A stretch of 64,000 nucleotides of DNA from contig JBBPTG010000002.1 in assembly GCA_038093975.1 (NCBI GenBank), positions 124,001 through 188,000 of the forward strand, read 5' to 3'. The stretch's first letter is position 1. Every line of letters begins with the position of its first letter. The translations under genes were made by a program, and so were the position numbers. The notes beneath the pieces are model-generated. The model saw only the letters and a program-made list of their open reading frames with translations, did not search any database and was not told where the DNA came from. This DNA is from Chalciporus piperatus (lineage: Eukaryota > Basidiomycota > Agaricomycetes > Boletales > Boletaceae). Positions 49,900 through 61,627 of this stretch are shown piece by piece.

Positions 49900-49963
49900 T
49901 TCTTGTCCTCTTTCCACTTTATCTGCCAAGCTCCAATATTCCACATAGTTAAACGACGTCATC

Positions 49964-50909
49964 ATGGTCGTCGCTGCCTCTGCCAAGGAGATGTCTAGGA
50001 AGCTCGCTCCAAAGGCTAAGCCTGCAGAGAAAGTAGCGCGCAAGGCATACCATTTTACACATCCATCTTGGATTGACATGATCACGGTACGTCTCACTCA
50101 CGTTTCTGTGTTGCAGACATCCTGATCCCCCTATCTCGCAGGAATGTATTGCGGCCACGCCAGATGGCACACGCTTGGGTGTTTCTCGACCTGCGATCAA
50201 GAAGGTAGGCTTTCAACTAAGCGACGCAGCGCACTGGATAACAATTGGATATAGTTTGTTGATTCTCAGTATCACCTGCCAATGACTGCCGCCGACGCAA
50301 GTCGATTGAATCGCGCCATCTCGCATGGTGCAGAGAGAGGCAACTTTGTTCTTCCCAAAGGTTGACATTCCATGCATACATCTTCCACGCTAGCTCACGC
50401 TGCTCACTACAGGTCCCTCTGGCAGGGTCAAGTTAGCGCCGAAGAGAGTCAGCGAAATTGCTAACGAGGTGAATAGGTATCGTCACAATATCCATATTTT
50501 CCTAACAAATTGTCTTTCAGAACAAGAAACCCTCCGCAGGGCAACCCGCTGAGAAGAAGACCAGAGAAGCAGTGACGAAGCCTTCAGCTTCAGCTACTAC
50601 GAAAACGAAGGCTCCAGCCAAGGAAAATTCTCCTACAAAGACAGCCTCCACACCCAAGAAGTATGTTTCAAAGGCGAAGAAATCGCGTATAACCCCTATC
50701 CCGGGAAGGCAAATCCCAAGCAAGAAGACCTTGAAGAGCGGTCGTGCTAAAAAGGCAGGTCATCTGGCAATGATTTTAGTGATCTTCTGTTCAACTATTT
50801 CCACCAGGGTGTGACTGGTTCGAAAGTTGCTACCAAAAGGCCCGGGGTGGTGACAAGGAATGCGGCATCTGCCTCGAGAAAGCGCACGAGAAAGAGCGTT
50901 ACAAAGTAG
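49964..50909 (+). CDS. Linker histone H1
   Basis: This is chromatin linker histone H1. ATG at 49964 gives MVVAASAKEMSRKLAPKAKP, a basic tail. A globular winged-helix (H15) domain follows over three exons: YHFTHPSWIDMITECIAATP, RLGVSRPAIKKFVDSQYHLP and RLNRAISHGAERGNFVLPKG. The C-terminal tail (50521-50909) is Lys/Ala/Pro-rich with several SPTK/TPKK-type sites (e.g. ENSPTKTASTPKKYVSK), as in H1 tails phosphorylated by CDKs. The introns are short (e.g. 50085-50141). The last exon ends RKRTRKSVTK with TAG at 50907-50909. Length is about 225 residues. It is unambiguous as H1; whether there is a second H1 elsewhere is unknown. Confidence 0.95.
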
Positions 50910-52191
50910 GTTCACACAATGTCTAATCATCAAAGCAATCAAGTCTTGTTCCACCATTTATATCTTAATTTCTGAACACATTTTCTGATGTATCGTACGC
51001 ACGATAGGACTGTACTGTTGATTTTAAGGTACAATGTAAAAATAAATTGTGGCAAGACTGAATGTGACCCTATGTGAACCTATGTGAACCTGTCCTTTAA
51101 GGTGAAACATTTACTGCATGGCTGACAGAGGTTGACAGACGCGACTTTACCTGAACTGAGGCTTGCTTCTCTGCTTCTGTGGCTTAGCGTGGGTACGGGG
51201 ATGACTGTAGGTTGCGAGCGCGTTGCCCGCCATTGATCTGCGCAGGTACCATCAAGCAGCGCTGAGAATTAAGAAGTTGTGGCCTGAGAACGAAGTCGGC
51301 GTTCGGGACTCATGTAGGAGTAGGATGCTCGTGGTTGGGTTCGGCGGTCTTAGTGTTGCGAGTAACAGTCGAGGGAAGCTACTGTGGCAGCTTTGTGAAA
51401 TAAATGGGGGGCTCCGACTTGGCTTCGTGGGATGACTGAGAGGATCCGGGGAAGCTTACGGCGTGGGTCAAAAATGAAATGGACAGATAGCGCAATTTTC
51501 GTCGGCAAGGGGCGGTAACTGAATTTACAGGTCACATGTATAATGCTGGATGGACCCATGAATTGCGTGGATTTTTGTGCTCATGAGGCGGGAGACAATA
51601 ACCATAATGACAGGTTTGGTGGCGCGAGAAACACATGCTGTAGATTCTGTGACGGTGTGACTCGATACGAGGGGCGGCATGGCAGCTGGGAAGCGAGGAA
51701 CAACATCCGCCTATTGAGTCCGTCCAGTGAGGGTCGGGTGTTTGTGAAATATGGGGTTGAGTCGGCTACAGGGTATTTTTCAGGAAGTGTACGTGGCAAC
51801 CCTCTGGATTCAAGCACACTGCCATGCAGTGGAATGAACTGGCAGTTTGTGCGGTAGTAAATGGCTGAATTTGGGGAAAGGAGATAAGAAGTTATGTGAT
51901 GAGGGTGATTACGTTATATGATTACATGATATACGTACGCAGCAACTGTTTTTGAATTTGATGGCAGGTAATTTTGGGTGTCACCCCGAGCGCGTTACCT
52001 CTTCCTCCCTTTGTCTTTCACCATCACCATCCCTCTATCCACCGACTCTGCTTTACCCTCTTTCTTATAATCAAAATAACTGCTTTATATCTTCTACCCT
52101 CGCTGGTCGAACTTAACGAACTCAACGCGCCAAATAGTAATGACCAGCCAGTCCTCCGAATCCATATCTCAAAGCCTCTAACTACTACTCA
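50910..52191. other. 1.28 kb gap between tandem genes
   Basis: This is the largest gene-free gap in the window. A frame at 51543-51857 is open for 104 codons and Cys-rich at its start but has no recognised motif. A short TGTGAACC-type tandem repeat lies at 51063-51092. The right end (about 52000-52190) is C/T-rich, as expected for the 5' region of the GDS1-like gene. Confidence 0.5.
51063..51092. repeat. 10-bp tandem repeat, TATGTGAACC type
   Basis: About three imperfect copies of a 10-bp unit follow one another: TGTGACCCTA, TGTGAACCTA, TGTGAACCTG. It lies in the 3' side of histone H1. Confidence 0.7.
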
Positions 52192-55100
52192 ATGCATCCC
52201 CCCGTACAACAATCCTCACCTCACAATCCCAGCCCTACTCAGCACAACTATGGAACCCGTATCAGAAAGAACTCCGTCCTCAAGCCCAGCGCACGCCTAA
52301 GGCAGAGCCCCCCTTCCCCGCACCCTGCGCCACGCAAGATCAGGCCCGTCCCTATCCCACCCAGTCACCGTCCCAATCATGCTTCTCCGGACCCCTGTTT
52401 TCCCGTGTTTCCCCTCCCCAATGTCATGCTTCATCCAGAAGATGCATCCAACAAGGTCTTCCACGCGATCGGCCGGTCCTTCCTTTCAGTCGTACGTCCC
52501 TGATCTTGCCTATTCGTGCTATCTCTGGCTCATCATGCATCCCACGTGCCGTCCTCTTATGCTACCCCCTTGTAGGAAAATCGCGCCATGACGATCAAGG
52601 ATCTCGCGGAGATGACCCTCAAGTATGGACTCATGTGCCAAAAGTACGTGGCCCCTTCCGTACCTTGCCTTATTCACTTCTCCTGGCCTCGAACTTTATC
52701 TTGCGTTTTCATTCTCTGCCTCGCACATATCTCATGTTCGTCTCGATCACAGCGTCTCCGCTGCGTCGCAGGCTATCACGACCTACGTCCGCAATCATAT
52801 GACACGGTGTGAGTCCCAGCAAGATCACCCGCTATTGCTTCGGCATGTGTTGTCGGGAACTCCCGCAGACGACGACCTTGTGCCTGCACTTTACAGTCGG
52901 GTCGGTGGCGCGACGAACCCCAATAAATCGAACGCCAAGGACTCAGGGGCTACCGAGAAGAAGAGCGATCAAGTCGTACCAGGTGGCGTGGAAGGGGAAA
53001 GACTCACCAACTTCCGACGAGGCACGATGGTATGGTACCTCTCAAAAGCAGCAGGGGTACCATGTCCGTTTGCCCGTGCTGGCATTCGCCTGTGCGAGTA
53101 CGGGAAAGAAGGCAAAAAGGTCGCGGGAGAAAGTCCGGATGAGTTGCCACCACGGCTGAAGAAACACATGATACAGGACGATGCACAGTGTGGAGAGAAG
53201 AGGAAGCGACTGAGGCGGGGCTGTCGAAGAGATTCAGACGTCTCTCGGGAGAGCACCAGCTTTGATCGTGAGAGTTGGAGTCCAGCAAATGACAGTGGCT
53301 ACGGCGAGCTGAGTGCCGACTCGAGCGACGACGAGCGCCCGCCGAAAGTGAAACTCACGCTTCGGCTCAAGCCATCCGCGTCCAAGCAGAGAGAAGTCAT
53401 CTACCTTGCTGACGACGCGACTACTTCTTCGGAAGACGACGACGACGACGACGACGAGATGCACCTCGACCAACCCGAGGTGCCGTGGAGTCTCCCACCG
53501 TATCCACGCCGGTCCATCGCCGTACCAGGCTACACACCCTCATATGACAATCAGTCACACAGACCATTGATCCACTCACCTCGGTCCCCTTCTCTCCCTT
53601 GGAGCGCCTCTCCCCCTCCCGACTCGGACCATGAAGACCTCGACTCGGACTTCGACTGGGACTCCTCCTTATCTCTCCCATCACCAGCGGTCCAGGTGAA
53701 GGTAGAGTCTGTCGAGGAGCAGCACCCGTTCAAGCTGGAGTCTACCGATATTCGCGACATGCTGGATGCATGGGAAGATTTTGACTGTGCACCCGTCAAC
53801 CCATCCACCGTGTCATCAGCCACTGTCAAGCTACCAACGACGGATGACCTCAAGTTTGACACACTCGAACTATGGGAGTGGGAATTCGAAAGTGGTTGGT
53901 CTGGTGTTCCACACGATGATCAGGATCCGCCCGTCGTCAAGATTGAGCCAGATGAGCGAGAGAGTCTTGTCCTTCTTCAATCGCTTGCAGCATCGCCATG
54001 TTCGCCGTGCACGTCGTCCTCCGACTCTTCGTTATCCCCCTTTTCTGAATCTGGCGTGGGGTCCCTGCAGTCGCCGACCGTTCATTCACCTCTAGCATTA
54101 CGTTCATCAGCATCACCGTCGTTGCCATCGTCTTCGTATCCGATCGGAGGTGCCAGGGATGGTGCTCTGACTTGGCAAGATGCTGAGTTACTCGGCCCTG
54201 ATAGTGTCCATCCACATGAATTCGAGGACGGGTGGGCTGACGAAGCAAGAACCCATATGGATTGTCACTCGCCGTCACAGCAACATCCTTCTCCCCAGGC
54301 TTCTGTTGACTTTGTACAAGAAAGACGACCCGCCGAGGTCAAAGAGACGCCACCTTGTCAAACTCAATCAGAGTCGCAGGCTTCCCCATCCCCATCTGAT
54401 ATCGGGGCCCCTGACAGCATTGTTGTTCACACGTGTCGTCCCTGCACACCTGAGGTTTGTGCAACCCACATCGAAGGTATGCAGCGAATGACCCAATTAC
54501 TTGCCAGATCTATATTGATACACTTCTGCAGGGATATCCGTGTACCAGACTACGCTGGGCTCGAACCACCTCTTGAGACGCATTGACACAGACTTTGTGA
54601 ATCTCAGTACTATTCTATCCTACACGGCTCTGTCCCCGCCATCACCCCTTCCTCATGCATGCGTGAATGTGTCTCACCCCTCCTTGTTCATCAATGGAAT
54701 TTGGGCCCCTCTCAGTGTCGCTCGCCTGTTCGCTCACGGGTTACCGGAGGGAATAGAGAGTATATTTCTCTCTGACGACCTCGTCATGCGTTTTCCTACT
54801 GCTTTACAGGAGTTCTACACAAAGAGCGCATCAGGGAGGTCACTCAATCAGTTCGGACCATCCTTCACTGCACCCATCTCCTCACCTGGATCTGGTAATT
54901 TGCTGCTGTTACCGCAACGTGATCGGATGCAGTCCGAGAAAGATGTTGCTTGGGAATCTCCTGCGGATGCTGGACATGGTGAGGAATCATTGCTAGCCAT
55001 CCCATCCTCCTTCGATCTCGCGCTAGCTGCTCTCCAACCTCTGGCGTCAACCCAGGATATCACTACGTCGCCGGAGATGCCGCTCAGTCCTACAGAGCAA

Positions 55101-55301
55101 GAGATGTTCCACGCCTTGTGTGTGCATCCTGACTGGGAAATGGAGGTGGCTGGGACGACAGATGATGGAGAGAAAGTCGCAACCGACTCTAGCCTACTGG
55201 CAAAGGAGAAGCCTTTACGCCGATCACGGAGGGTTGCCAATGCTGTTGCTGCACGAACTCGCGTTGTTCCACCGAGGACAAAGGGTCCTCGACATTCCTG
55301 A
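52192..55301 (+). CDS. GDS1-like winged-helix nuclear protein
   Basis: This is a fungal protein with the GDS1-type winged-helix domain; yeast Gds1 is linked to nuclear control of mitochondrial function. ATG at 52192 opens a basic Pro-rich leader. The winged-helix domain is assembled over two introns: NKVFHAIGRSFLSV, then ENRAMTIKDLAEMTLKYGLM, CQNVSAASQAITTYVRNHMT and HPLLLRHVLSGTPADDDLVP. After a linker comes NFRRGTMVWYLSKAAGVPCP and FARAGIRLCEYGKEG. A long acidic, Ser-rich region follows with an Asp tract at about 53436-53457. A final intron near 54478-54530 joins HIEG to ISVYQTTLGSNHLLRRIDTD, then NVSHPSLFINGIWAPLSVAR, a conserved C-terminal module with an APSES-like look. It ends in a basic patch (RRSRRVANAVAARTRVVPPR). 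Length is about 940 residues. Confidence 0.82.
53434..53460 (+). repeat. GAC codon repeat (poly-Asp)
   Basis: A run of GAC triplets inside the GDS1-like gene codes for an Asp tract (SSEDDDDDDDEMHL). Such repeats can vary in length between strains. Confidence 0.8.
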
Positions 55302-56174
55302 TCCCTACTCACTCGACTCTGCCTATCCTCCGCTCATGCCTGTCAACCGGGGCTTCGCTCGCCCACGTTTGGACGTTTCTGTCATCTTCAACTCTGGATT
55401 TCGTTCTGTTCACCGCTCACACCTTGCTTTCTAGAAATTGTATCAGATACTGTTCGACACTACCTTCGTATACCTTTCGTATCCTACGATCCCCACTCGG
55501 CTTTGAGCAGTGCACACCTTCGCTTCTTGCTCTTTCTTGACCCTCGAAGCCGTGATGGAGCTTACACTTTGCATTCACCTCTTAATGGCTACTACATGTA
55601 TTATGCTATGGTACATGCCCACGTATATTACCAAGCGTTCTAAGAGCGTGATTGATGGTCTCGCACGATGTTATGGCGGTTGGTCAGAAAGTCGAGGATG
55701 TGAGGAGACAATAAACTGACAATAGATTGGACAACTCTGTTGTATTTTTTAACGAAAGGAATGACAAGGAGTGGGAGAGGTACCAGACAGCGGAGTGTGA
55801 AAAGGTCGCTTGGGATTTCTTGAGAGTGGACCTGCTCACCAAGCACTCAAATTCTACCATCTTACTTAGTACTCCATATTTCTCTGGTCCAGTACACCAG
55901 GTCTTTTAAAGTACTCCTCGGTGGACATCCTCCATCAAATATCCTTTGCTTTGCTTTGCTAGCTTTTTGCTTTTTTTTTCTAGCTCATTCCCAGCCAAAC
56001 GCAAGCTAATTCATTGACACCTCGACCCACATCGCAGACACGACACCAGTCCATCTCCTCTTCAGCTTGGGTTCTGCCTTATTTCACCCCCTGCACGAAA
56101 AAGCGGACCACTGTCCGTTAATCTCTCCACAACCCAACGGTAATCTCTAATTGCACACGAAAATAAGCCCTATA
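55302..56174. other. 0.87 kb gap before the PUF gene
   Basis: No recognised exon was found. A hydrophobic open frame near 55555-55719 has no family features. The sequence becomes strongly pyrimidine-rich at 55940-55985 (TTTGCTTTGC repeats), typical of a promoter or 5' leader. Confidence 0.5.
55940..55985 (+). repeat. TTTGC repeat and T-rich tract
   Basis: TTTGCTTTGCTTTGC is followed by a long T run ending in TCTAGC. It lies about 190 bp upstream of the PUF start codon and could help set transcription start or act as an intron branch/polypyrimidine region in the 5' leader. Confidence 0.55.
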
Positions 56175-59100
56175 ATGTCTTTATCTGCCTCTGACAACAA
56201 TGGCTCCTATTCGAGAGTTTCCTCGGGCAAAACACCACCCCCTGCCCCCTCTGCGGCCTTTGCGAAGAGGTGTGTGTCATTCTTTGCCGTTGAAATCGTG
56301 TTGACATCGTCACCCCAGAGCGCGGGAGATCCAAGCAGAAGAACGCCTAGGAAGATATAGACCTCCTGCGCTGCGTGCCATTGCGCCTTCCGGGTCTCCG
56401 CCTAACGATCTTACGTCCAATGTTCCATCACAAGGCGATGGCGCCATCGCTCCCCCATCCGCTTACCCTCCGGGATTTAGGAGAGCTAGGGCAGGCACTC
56501 TTCCCTCCGATGTCCATCTCGCGGCCCAGAGATTTGCTGCTGCGTCCAACACCTTGGGTGGTACCACCCCCTCGACGGAATCATTCACCGAGCAACTGCA
56601 GCAGCTTCAAAATGCCAACATGCCCCCCAGTCTTGTAGTTTCCTCGCGTCCCGGTATCCGTCACTCAGCTACCTCCATTACTCCTGCTACCACCGCTGGT
56701 ACACCCGTTGGTGCAGTCGAGCGTAACAGTCGTCTCAGGTCTGGCTCGTTGACTTTACCTGCTTCGGGCCTATTAAACCCGTTCGGACCGTCTATCTTCT
56801 CCTCGTCTTGGTTATCCTCCACGAATGGCGCTGGCTCATCGTTTCCGGTTTTGGATGAGCTGCGCTCTGTAACTTCCGCGGATTCTGCTGATGAATTTGA
56901 TGTTCACACTCTTGATTACCTCGGCTTGGATGACAACCACCGTCCACCTCCGGCGGCCACGATTTCTGAATTACGTACCCAGGCGCAAGCTGCAATCGCG
57001 GGAAACCTGGCGAATCCACCTCGCCTGCGTGCAAGCACGGTGTCCAACCCATATCGCGCCCGTTCTTCCGGTGCTACCTCATTATTGGCTACACCCAGCA
57101 GTGAGGACGACGAAGAGTTCTTTGAAAACTACGAGGCCCGGCAGTTGTACGAGCGTCAGCGTCTCACTTCGTACGATGGATCCATCCCCGATGCCAGTTT
57201 GTTACACTCGTCTTACGTTGCCAAGGGGTTCAAGCAGACGGATCATCTCTCTCCTGGAAGTGCGCTGGCCTCGCGGCCACGTGCAATATCCATGGGGACT
57301 CTTGATGACCCCATCCGCTCCATCCAGCGTCGTGCTACAACCAGTGAAGTCCAGACACCATACATGAACGACATGGGCCCCGCATCCAATAATCTCAACC
57401 ATGCCAGCATCCTCAAGTCAGATGCCAAGCTAGCGTCTCGCAACACTGCGTCGCCTACCGTCCACTTCCCTAATGGAGATGTTAGCCGCGCATCGGCTTA
57501 CCTTATTGCCCCTAACTCCCAGGGAAGGGCTGTCTCGCCAAAATCTGAGGCCAACAACAACTCTCAGCTCCAGACACCTACGCGGTCGTTGTGGATTGGC
57601 AACCTCGATAGTGCTGTGACCAGCGAACAGCTCATCCATGTGTTTGCGCCATATGGTGCGATCGAGAGTTTGAGGTTGTTGCCTGAGAAGGTAGGCTTGT
57701 TCTTAGTGATCTCTGACGATGCTAACTGTGATTTCAGGAGTGTGGCTTTGTAAACTTTGTCGATCAAGCCGATGCTATCCGTGCGAAGGATGACGTCTTG
57801 AATCGCCTCGGAGGTAACATTGGTATGCCGAATGGGCAGACGGTACGGATCGGTTTTGGAAAGGCGGACAGTGCTCCAGTTGCCCCTGCGAAAGGTTCCA
57901 CGACCACGAATTCGGGTACCACGTCCCCCAACAGCATGGGCAAGAGTGCCAGCCCGGGCCTTGGAGGCTTGGATGCCCAGCTGCAATCCACCCCTACTCG
58001 TGCATTGTGGATTGGCTCCATACCTAGCACCACTACGCCCGCTACGATTCTGAACGTCTTCAGTCCCTACGGTCCCATCGAGTCTGCCCGTGTTTTGACG
58101 CACAAGAACTGTGGATTCAGTGAGTTATTCCTCCCTTGGGAAACATGAGGATATTCCTGACATTTCTTGCAGTCAACTTCGAACGGTTGGATGATGCTGT
58201 CCGCGCGAGGAAGGCGTTGAACGGTCGCGATGTTTTGGGCAGCGACGTCGGAGCGATCCGAATCGGATTTGCCAAGGTTCCTGTCAAGAACGGTCAAGAA
58301 GCCAATGGAACTCAAGATGAGAGCCCCAGTGTTGCGGTACAGGGTATCGGCGATCTCAGCGTTGGTGCAACTATCCATGCTCTTCGCAGCGTCAAAGGTG
58401 CCTCGACAGTTCCTGCTGACCAGCAGGTCCTTGGTGGGGCCGTCGAGAACTATCGTTCCAATTTGCTGCTAAGCATGATCGGCTCGGGCACGCACAACCT
58501 CCCTTATGTTTCGGACGGGCTCTCCAAGCCTGCTGGATGGTCTCCCACCGTGACGGAACAGCAAATGATCATGCGAGAGCTTACCAAGGGGGCTACTGAT
58601 GCTGAAGCGGATGTTCAGGCCCTTTCTGGTCGGTCACTTTTTACATGGATCAAGTAAAGTTGATTAAACCCTCCTTCAGAATTCCGTCCTCCGACCATGT
58701 ACTACACCACCATTCCGCTCGTCTCTGAGAGACCGAACAACAGGCGATGGGATGCTTCTAAGCTTCGGGAGCTACGGAAGCGGCTTGATTCTGGTACTAT
58801 GACCGTTGAAGAGACCGACCAAGTCGCAGGTGATTTCCTTGACGGCGAGATTGTTGACTTGGCTTCAGACTGGCTCGGAAACACGGTTAGTTACCAGAAT
58901 TCGTCCTTGTATCTTACTGAACGCATCGTTTAGGTCGTCCAAAAGCTTTTCGAGAGATGTTCCGCTGTCCCAAGGTCTGCGATGTTGGAGCGCATCTCGC
59001 CTCATCTGGCTATGATTGGTATCCACAAGAATGGAACATGGGCCGCGCAGAAGATTATCGAGTGTGTCCAGACCCCTGAGGAAGTTGGACTCATTGTGCA

Positions 59101-60350
59101 GAACCTGAGGGCGTACGCACCACCTCTTCTCCTCGACCAGTTCGGGAATTATGTCGTGCAGTATGACACCTCCCAAATTCCTTTTGCCTCACTCTGACTG
59201 GTTTACTAGATGCTGCCTCCGCTTTGGTGCACCTGGGAATGATTTCATCTTCGATGCCATGGTAGACCGCATGTGGGAAGTTGCTCAAGGCCGCTTCGGT
59301 GCGCGGAGTATGAGGGCATGTCTCGAAAGCCCTCACGTCACCATCAGCCAACAACGACGTATCGCAACTGCCGTCATTCTCAACTCGATCCCTCTCGCCA
59401 CCAATCCGAACGGTGCGCTGTTGTTAACCTGGTTGTTGGATACATCTTCGTTCCCATCGCGATACAACCTGCTCGCCCCCCGATTTACCCCTCATCTCTC
59501 GCACCTCTGCACGCACAAATTGGCGTCTCTCACCGTTCTTCGCATTGTCAACCAGAAGATCGAACCCGAGGCATCGCGTCAGATCGTGCTGGCTTTGTTC
59601 TCGTCGCCTGGAGATCACGTGCTTACGGATGTTTTGGGAGACCAAGTGAACGGCGTTGCGGTCGTACACAAGATCCTTACAAGCTCGTTCCTTGATCCGG
59701 TTGACAAACCGAACTTCATCGAGGCCACTAAGCGTGTGCTGATCGAACTGAAGGTCATTGCTACCCAGGCCTACCGTCGTCTCATCGAAGAAGTCGGCCT
59801 TCCAATTCCCAGTTATCAGCCGACCTACACGAACAACGGCCCACCTGGTAAAAAGGGGCAGTCTCACAACTCCTATGGTGTTCCTGGTCTTCCTTCCGGA
59901 TACCCTTCCAATGATCAAGGATTGGCTTCCATGATGGCCGCGTTGCAAATGGGTGGCCAGAATGCCCAGTCTGGTCCACCTCAATTGCACATTGATCCAT
60001 CGTATGGTCAGAACAACCAGCCGCGTCCTCGTTCTTCGAATCCCCCATCTGCGTTCTCACCATCCACGGATCCGTTCAATCCTTTCGCTCTTCGTTCACC
60101 GGATATCAGTAGCCCTCGTACTGCGGTTCGCCGCAACGGGACCTTACCTGGCGTCCTTCCCATGGCGCCACCCCCCGTTTCTGCCATTCCATATGGTGCA
60201 CAGCCGCCCACTGTTCCCCAGACTGGCAACGTTCTTGGAATGGGCCACGTTGCGTACAATGGCCAGCACGTTCCACAAGTCTACTCGCCGTATACTATGT
60301 ATCCAGCATACCACCAGACCCCACCGACGAACATGGGCACGTTCAATTAA
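56175..60350 (+). CDS. JSN1: PUF (Pumilio) RNA-binding protein with two RRMs, Jsn1/Puf1 type
   Basis: This is a post-transcriptional regulator that binds mRNA 3' ends. ATG at 56175 gives MSLSASDNNGSYSRVSSGKT, then a Ser/Pro-rich N-terminal region. RRM1 spans about 57560-57870 (RSLWIGNLDSAVTSEQLIHV; after an intron ECGFVNFVDQADAIRAKDDV). RRM2 spans about 57990-58280 (RALWIGSIPSTTTPATILNV; after an intron NFERLDDAVRARKALNGRDV). The PUM homology domain covers about 58750-59800, with repeats such as DLASDWLGNTVVQKLFERCS, MIGIHKNGTWAAQKIIECVQ, LLLDQFGNYVVQCCLRFGAP and LGDQVNGVAVVHKILTSSFL. This RRM-RRM-PUF order matches yeast Jsn1/Puf2. The tail (from about 59820) is Pro/Gln/Asn-rich and likely disordered. 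TAA is at 60348-60350. Length is about 1,290 residues. Confidence 0.93.
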
Positions 60351-60761
60351 AAAAAAAGATGACTCTCCGACACGAAATTCATTCATGACAATGCTCTGTT
60401 TGCATCTCCAATGAAGTTATTCCTTCTGTTGTCTATCTATCCCTCCTGCATACAGTAGTCCGGGTCATTGCCAAACGCTCATTTTCACTCCTTTCTTTGA
60501 TACCCCTCGGTGCATTCGCTCCTTTTTGGCATAAGACTGGGTTGCGATGCTTTGGTCAGTGCTGGAATGCTCGCTTTCTATTTTTCACTCCTAGGTCGTT
60601 TTTTGCGACCATGTACGAGGACATATCGGATGGCTGTAAAAACATGGCCGTATAGACTCAATAAATAAATTGCTTTCAGTTCGATGTGGTTTCGGAGACA
60701 AACTGGAATGACGGCTAAATATTGAATGCTGAAATTCACCCGACATTTGTCGTCATCGTCC
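60351..60761. other. 0.4 kb gap
   Basis: This holds the 3' end of the PUF gene and the upstream region of the next gene. No exon or repeat was recognised. A TATAAT-like element is absent; the area near 60650-60725 is A/T-rich. Confidence 0.45.
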
Positions 60762-61502
60762 ATGGGCAGCGCAGCTTCGAAAGCAACTCGCAAGCTCCCA
60801 ACTGAGAGGCCTCCATGGGCAGGCTCACGCACGCCTGCAGCAGGCGTTACCCCAGGGGCATCGCGGCCACGACCAGAAAGGCCACTACTAGCATTTGAAA
60901 ACAAGAGTGAAGGTAAGCGACGAGTACCTGCGTTGCTGCTCGCCGTCTAACGAGACCTAGCCGTCGAAGCAGATGCCAAAGACCCCCATTTCATGGCAAA
61001 ACTGTCTCAATTGGGCCCTGTCCGAGTTGACCACCACATGCAGACTGTCCGAGCGGTGAGTGTGATACGCAATACTGTAGTCTCTTTCAGGGGGTTGGGG
61101 GATGACACGAATCAATTTTCAGGCTAGCGACGTACAAAAGATGTATCGGTCCAGATTGCAGTCAGAGACGGAAGCCTCGAGTATGCAACCCACGAGGAAT
61201 CATCTTTTGGCACCGTCCTTGTCGGACCTGCTGGAGGCGAGAAAGTCGATCACGAACTCTGCTGAGCTAGAGCCGCTTGCACAGCAGTATCAATTTGACG
61301 TTGCGAAACTACAGCAGCTTGCGCGGTTTGTGAATACACCCAGTATTGACGCGAGCACGGTCGTCAGAACGACAGACGAACACGGAGAAGAGTCGGTGAC
61401 GATGATGGTAAGTCGCTTCGGTCGGCACTGTCGCTTGGACTGAGCGTCATATACAACCAGGCTCGTTGGGTGGATCCTGCGCTACTTCCTAGAACACAGT
61501 AG
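60762..61502 (+). CDS. hypothetical protein, possible N-myristoylation site
   Basis: I do not recognise a named family. Four exons join in frame. The chosen start (60762) gives MGSAASKATRKLPTERPPWA, whose Gly2 with Ser6 fits an N-myristoylation signal. An upstream in-frame ATG at 60726 would add MLKFTRHLSSSS, which looks more like a mitochondrial presequence, so the two starts predict different locations. Introns are at about 60913-60959 and 61055-61122. Later exons read AVEADAKDPHFMAKLSQLGP, HHMQTVRASDVQKMYRSRLQ, LAPSLSDLLEARKSITNSAE and QYQFDVAKLQQLARFVNTPS. The last intron separates VTMM from ARWVDPALLPRTQ, with TAG at 61500-61502. The helical, conserved-looking text argues for a real gene of about 175 residues. 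Confidence 0.65.
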
Positions 61503-61627
61503 TGTTCTGCCCCTCGTGTTGATACGTTGACATGGAAAAAGTGGGTTATGCATTGAAGTACAACTGATCATGATATAAATACATGGATGACTATGATAGC
61601 GGCAAAAGAACAACCAAAATTATGATG

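Noticed and set aside
51543..51857. 104-codon Cys-rich frame starting with ATG
   Set aside because: No recognised motif, no clear promoter and no splice support; kept only as a finding about the gap.
55555..55719. Small hydrophobic protein downstream of the GDS1-like gene
   Set aside because: It likely lies in the 3' untranslated region; no homology or promoter signal is visible.
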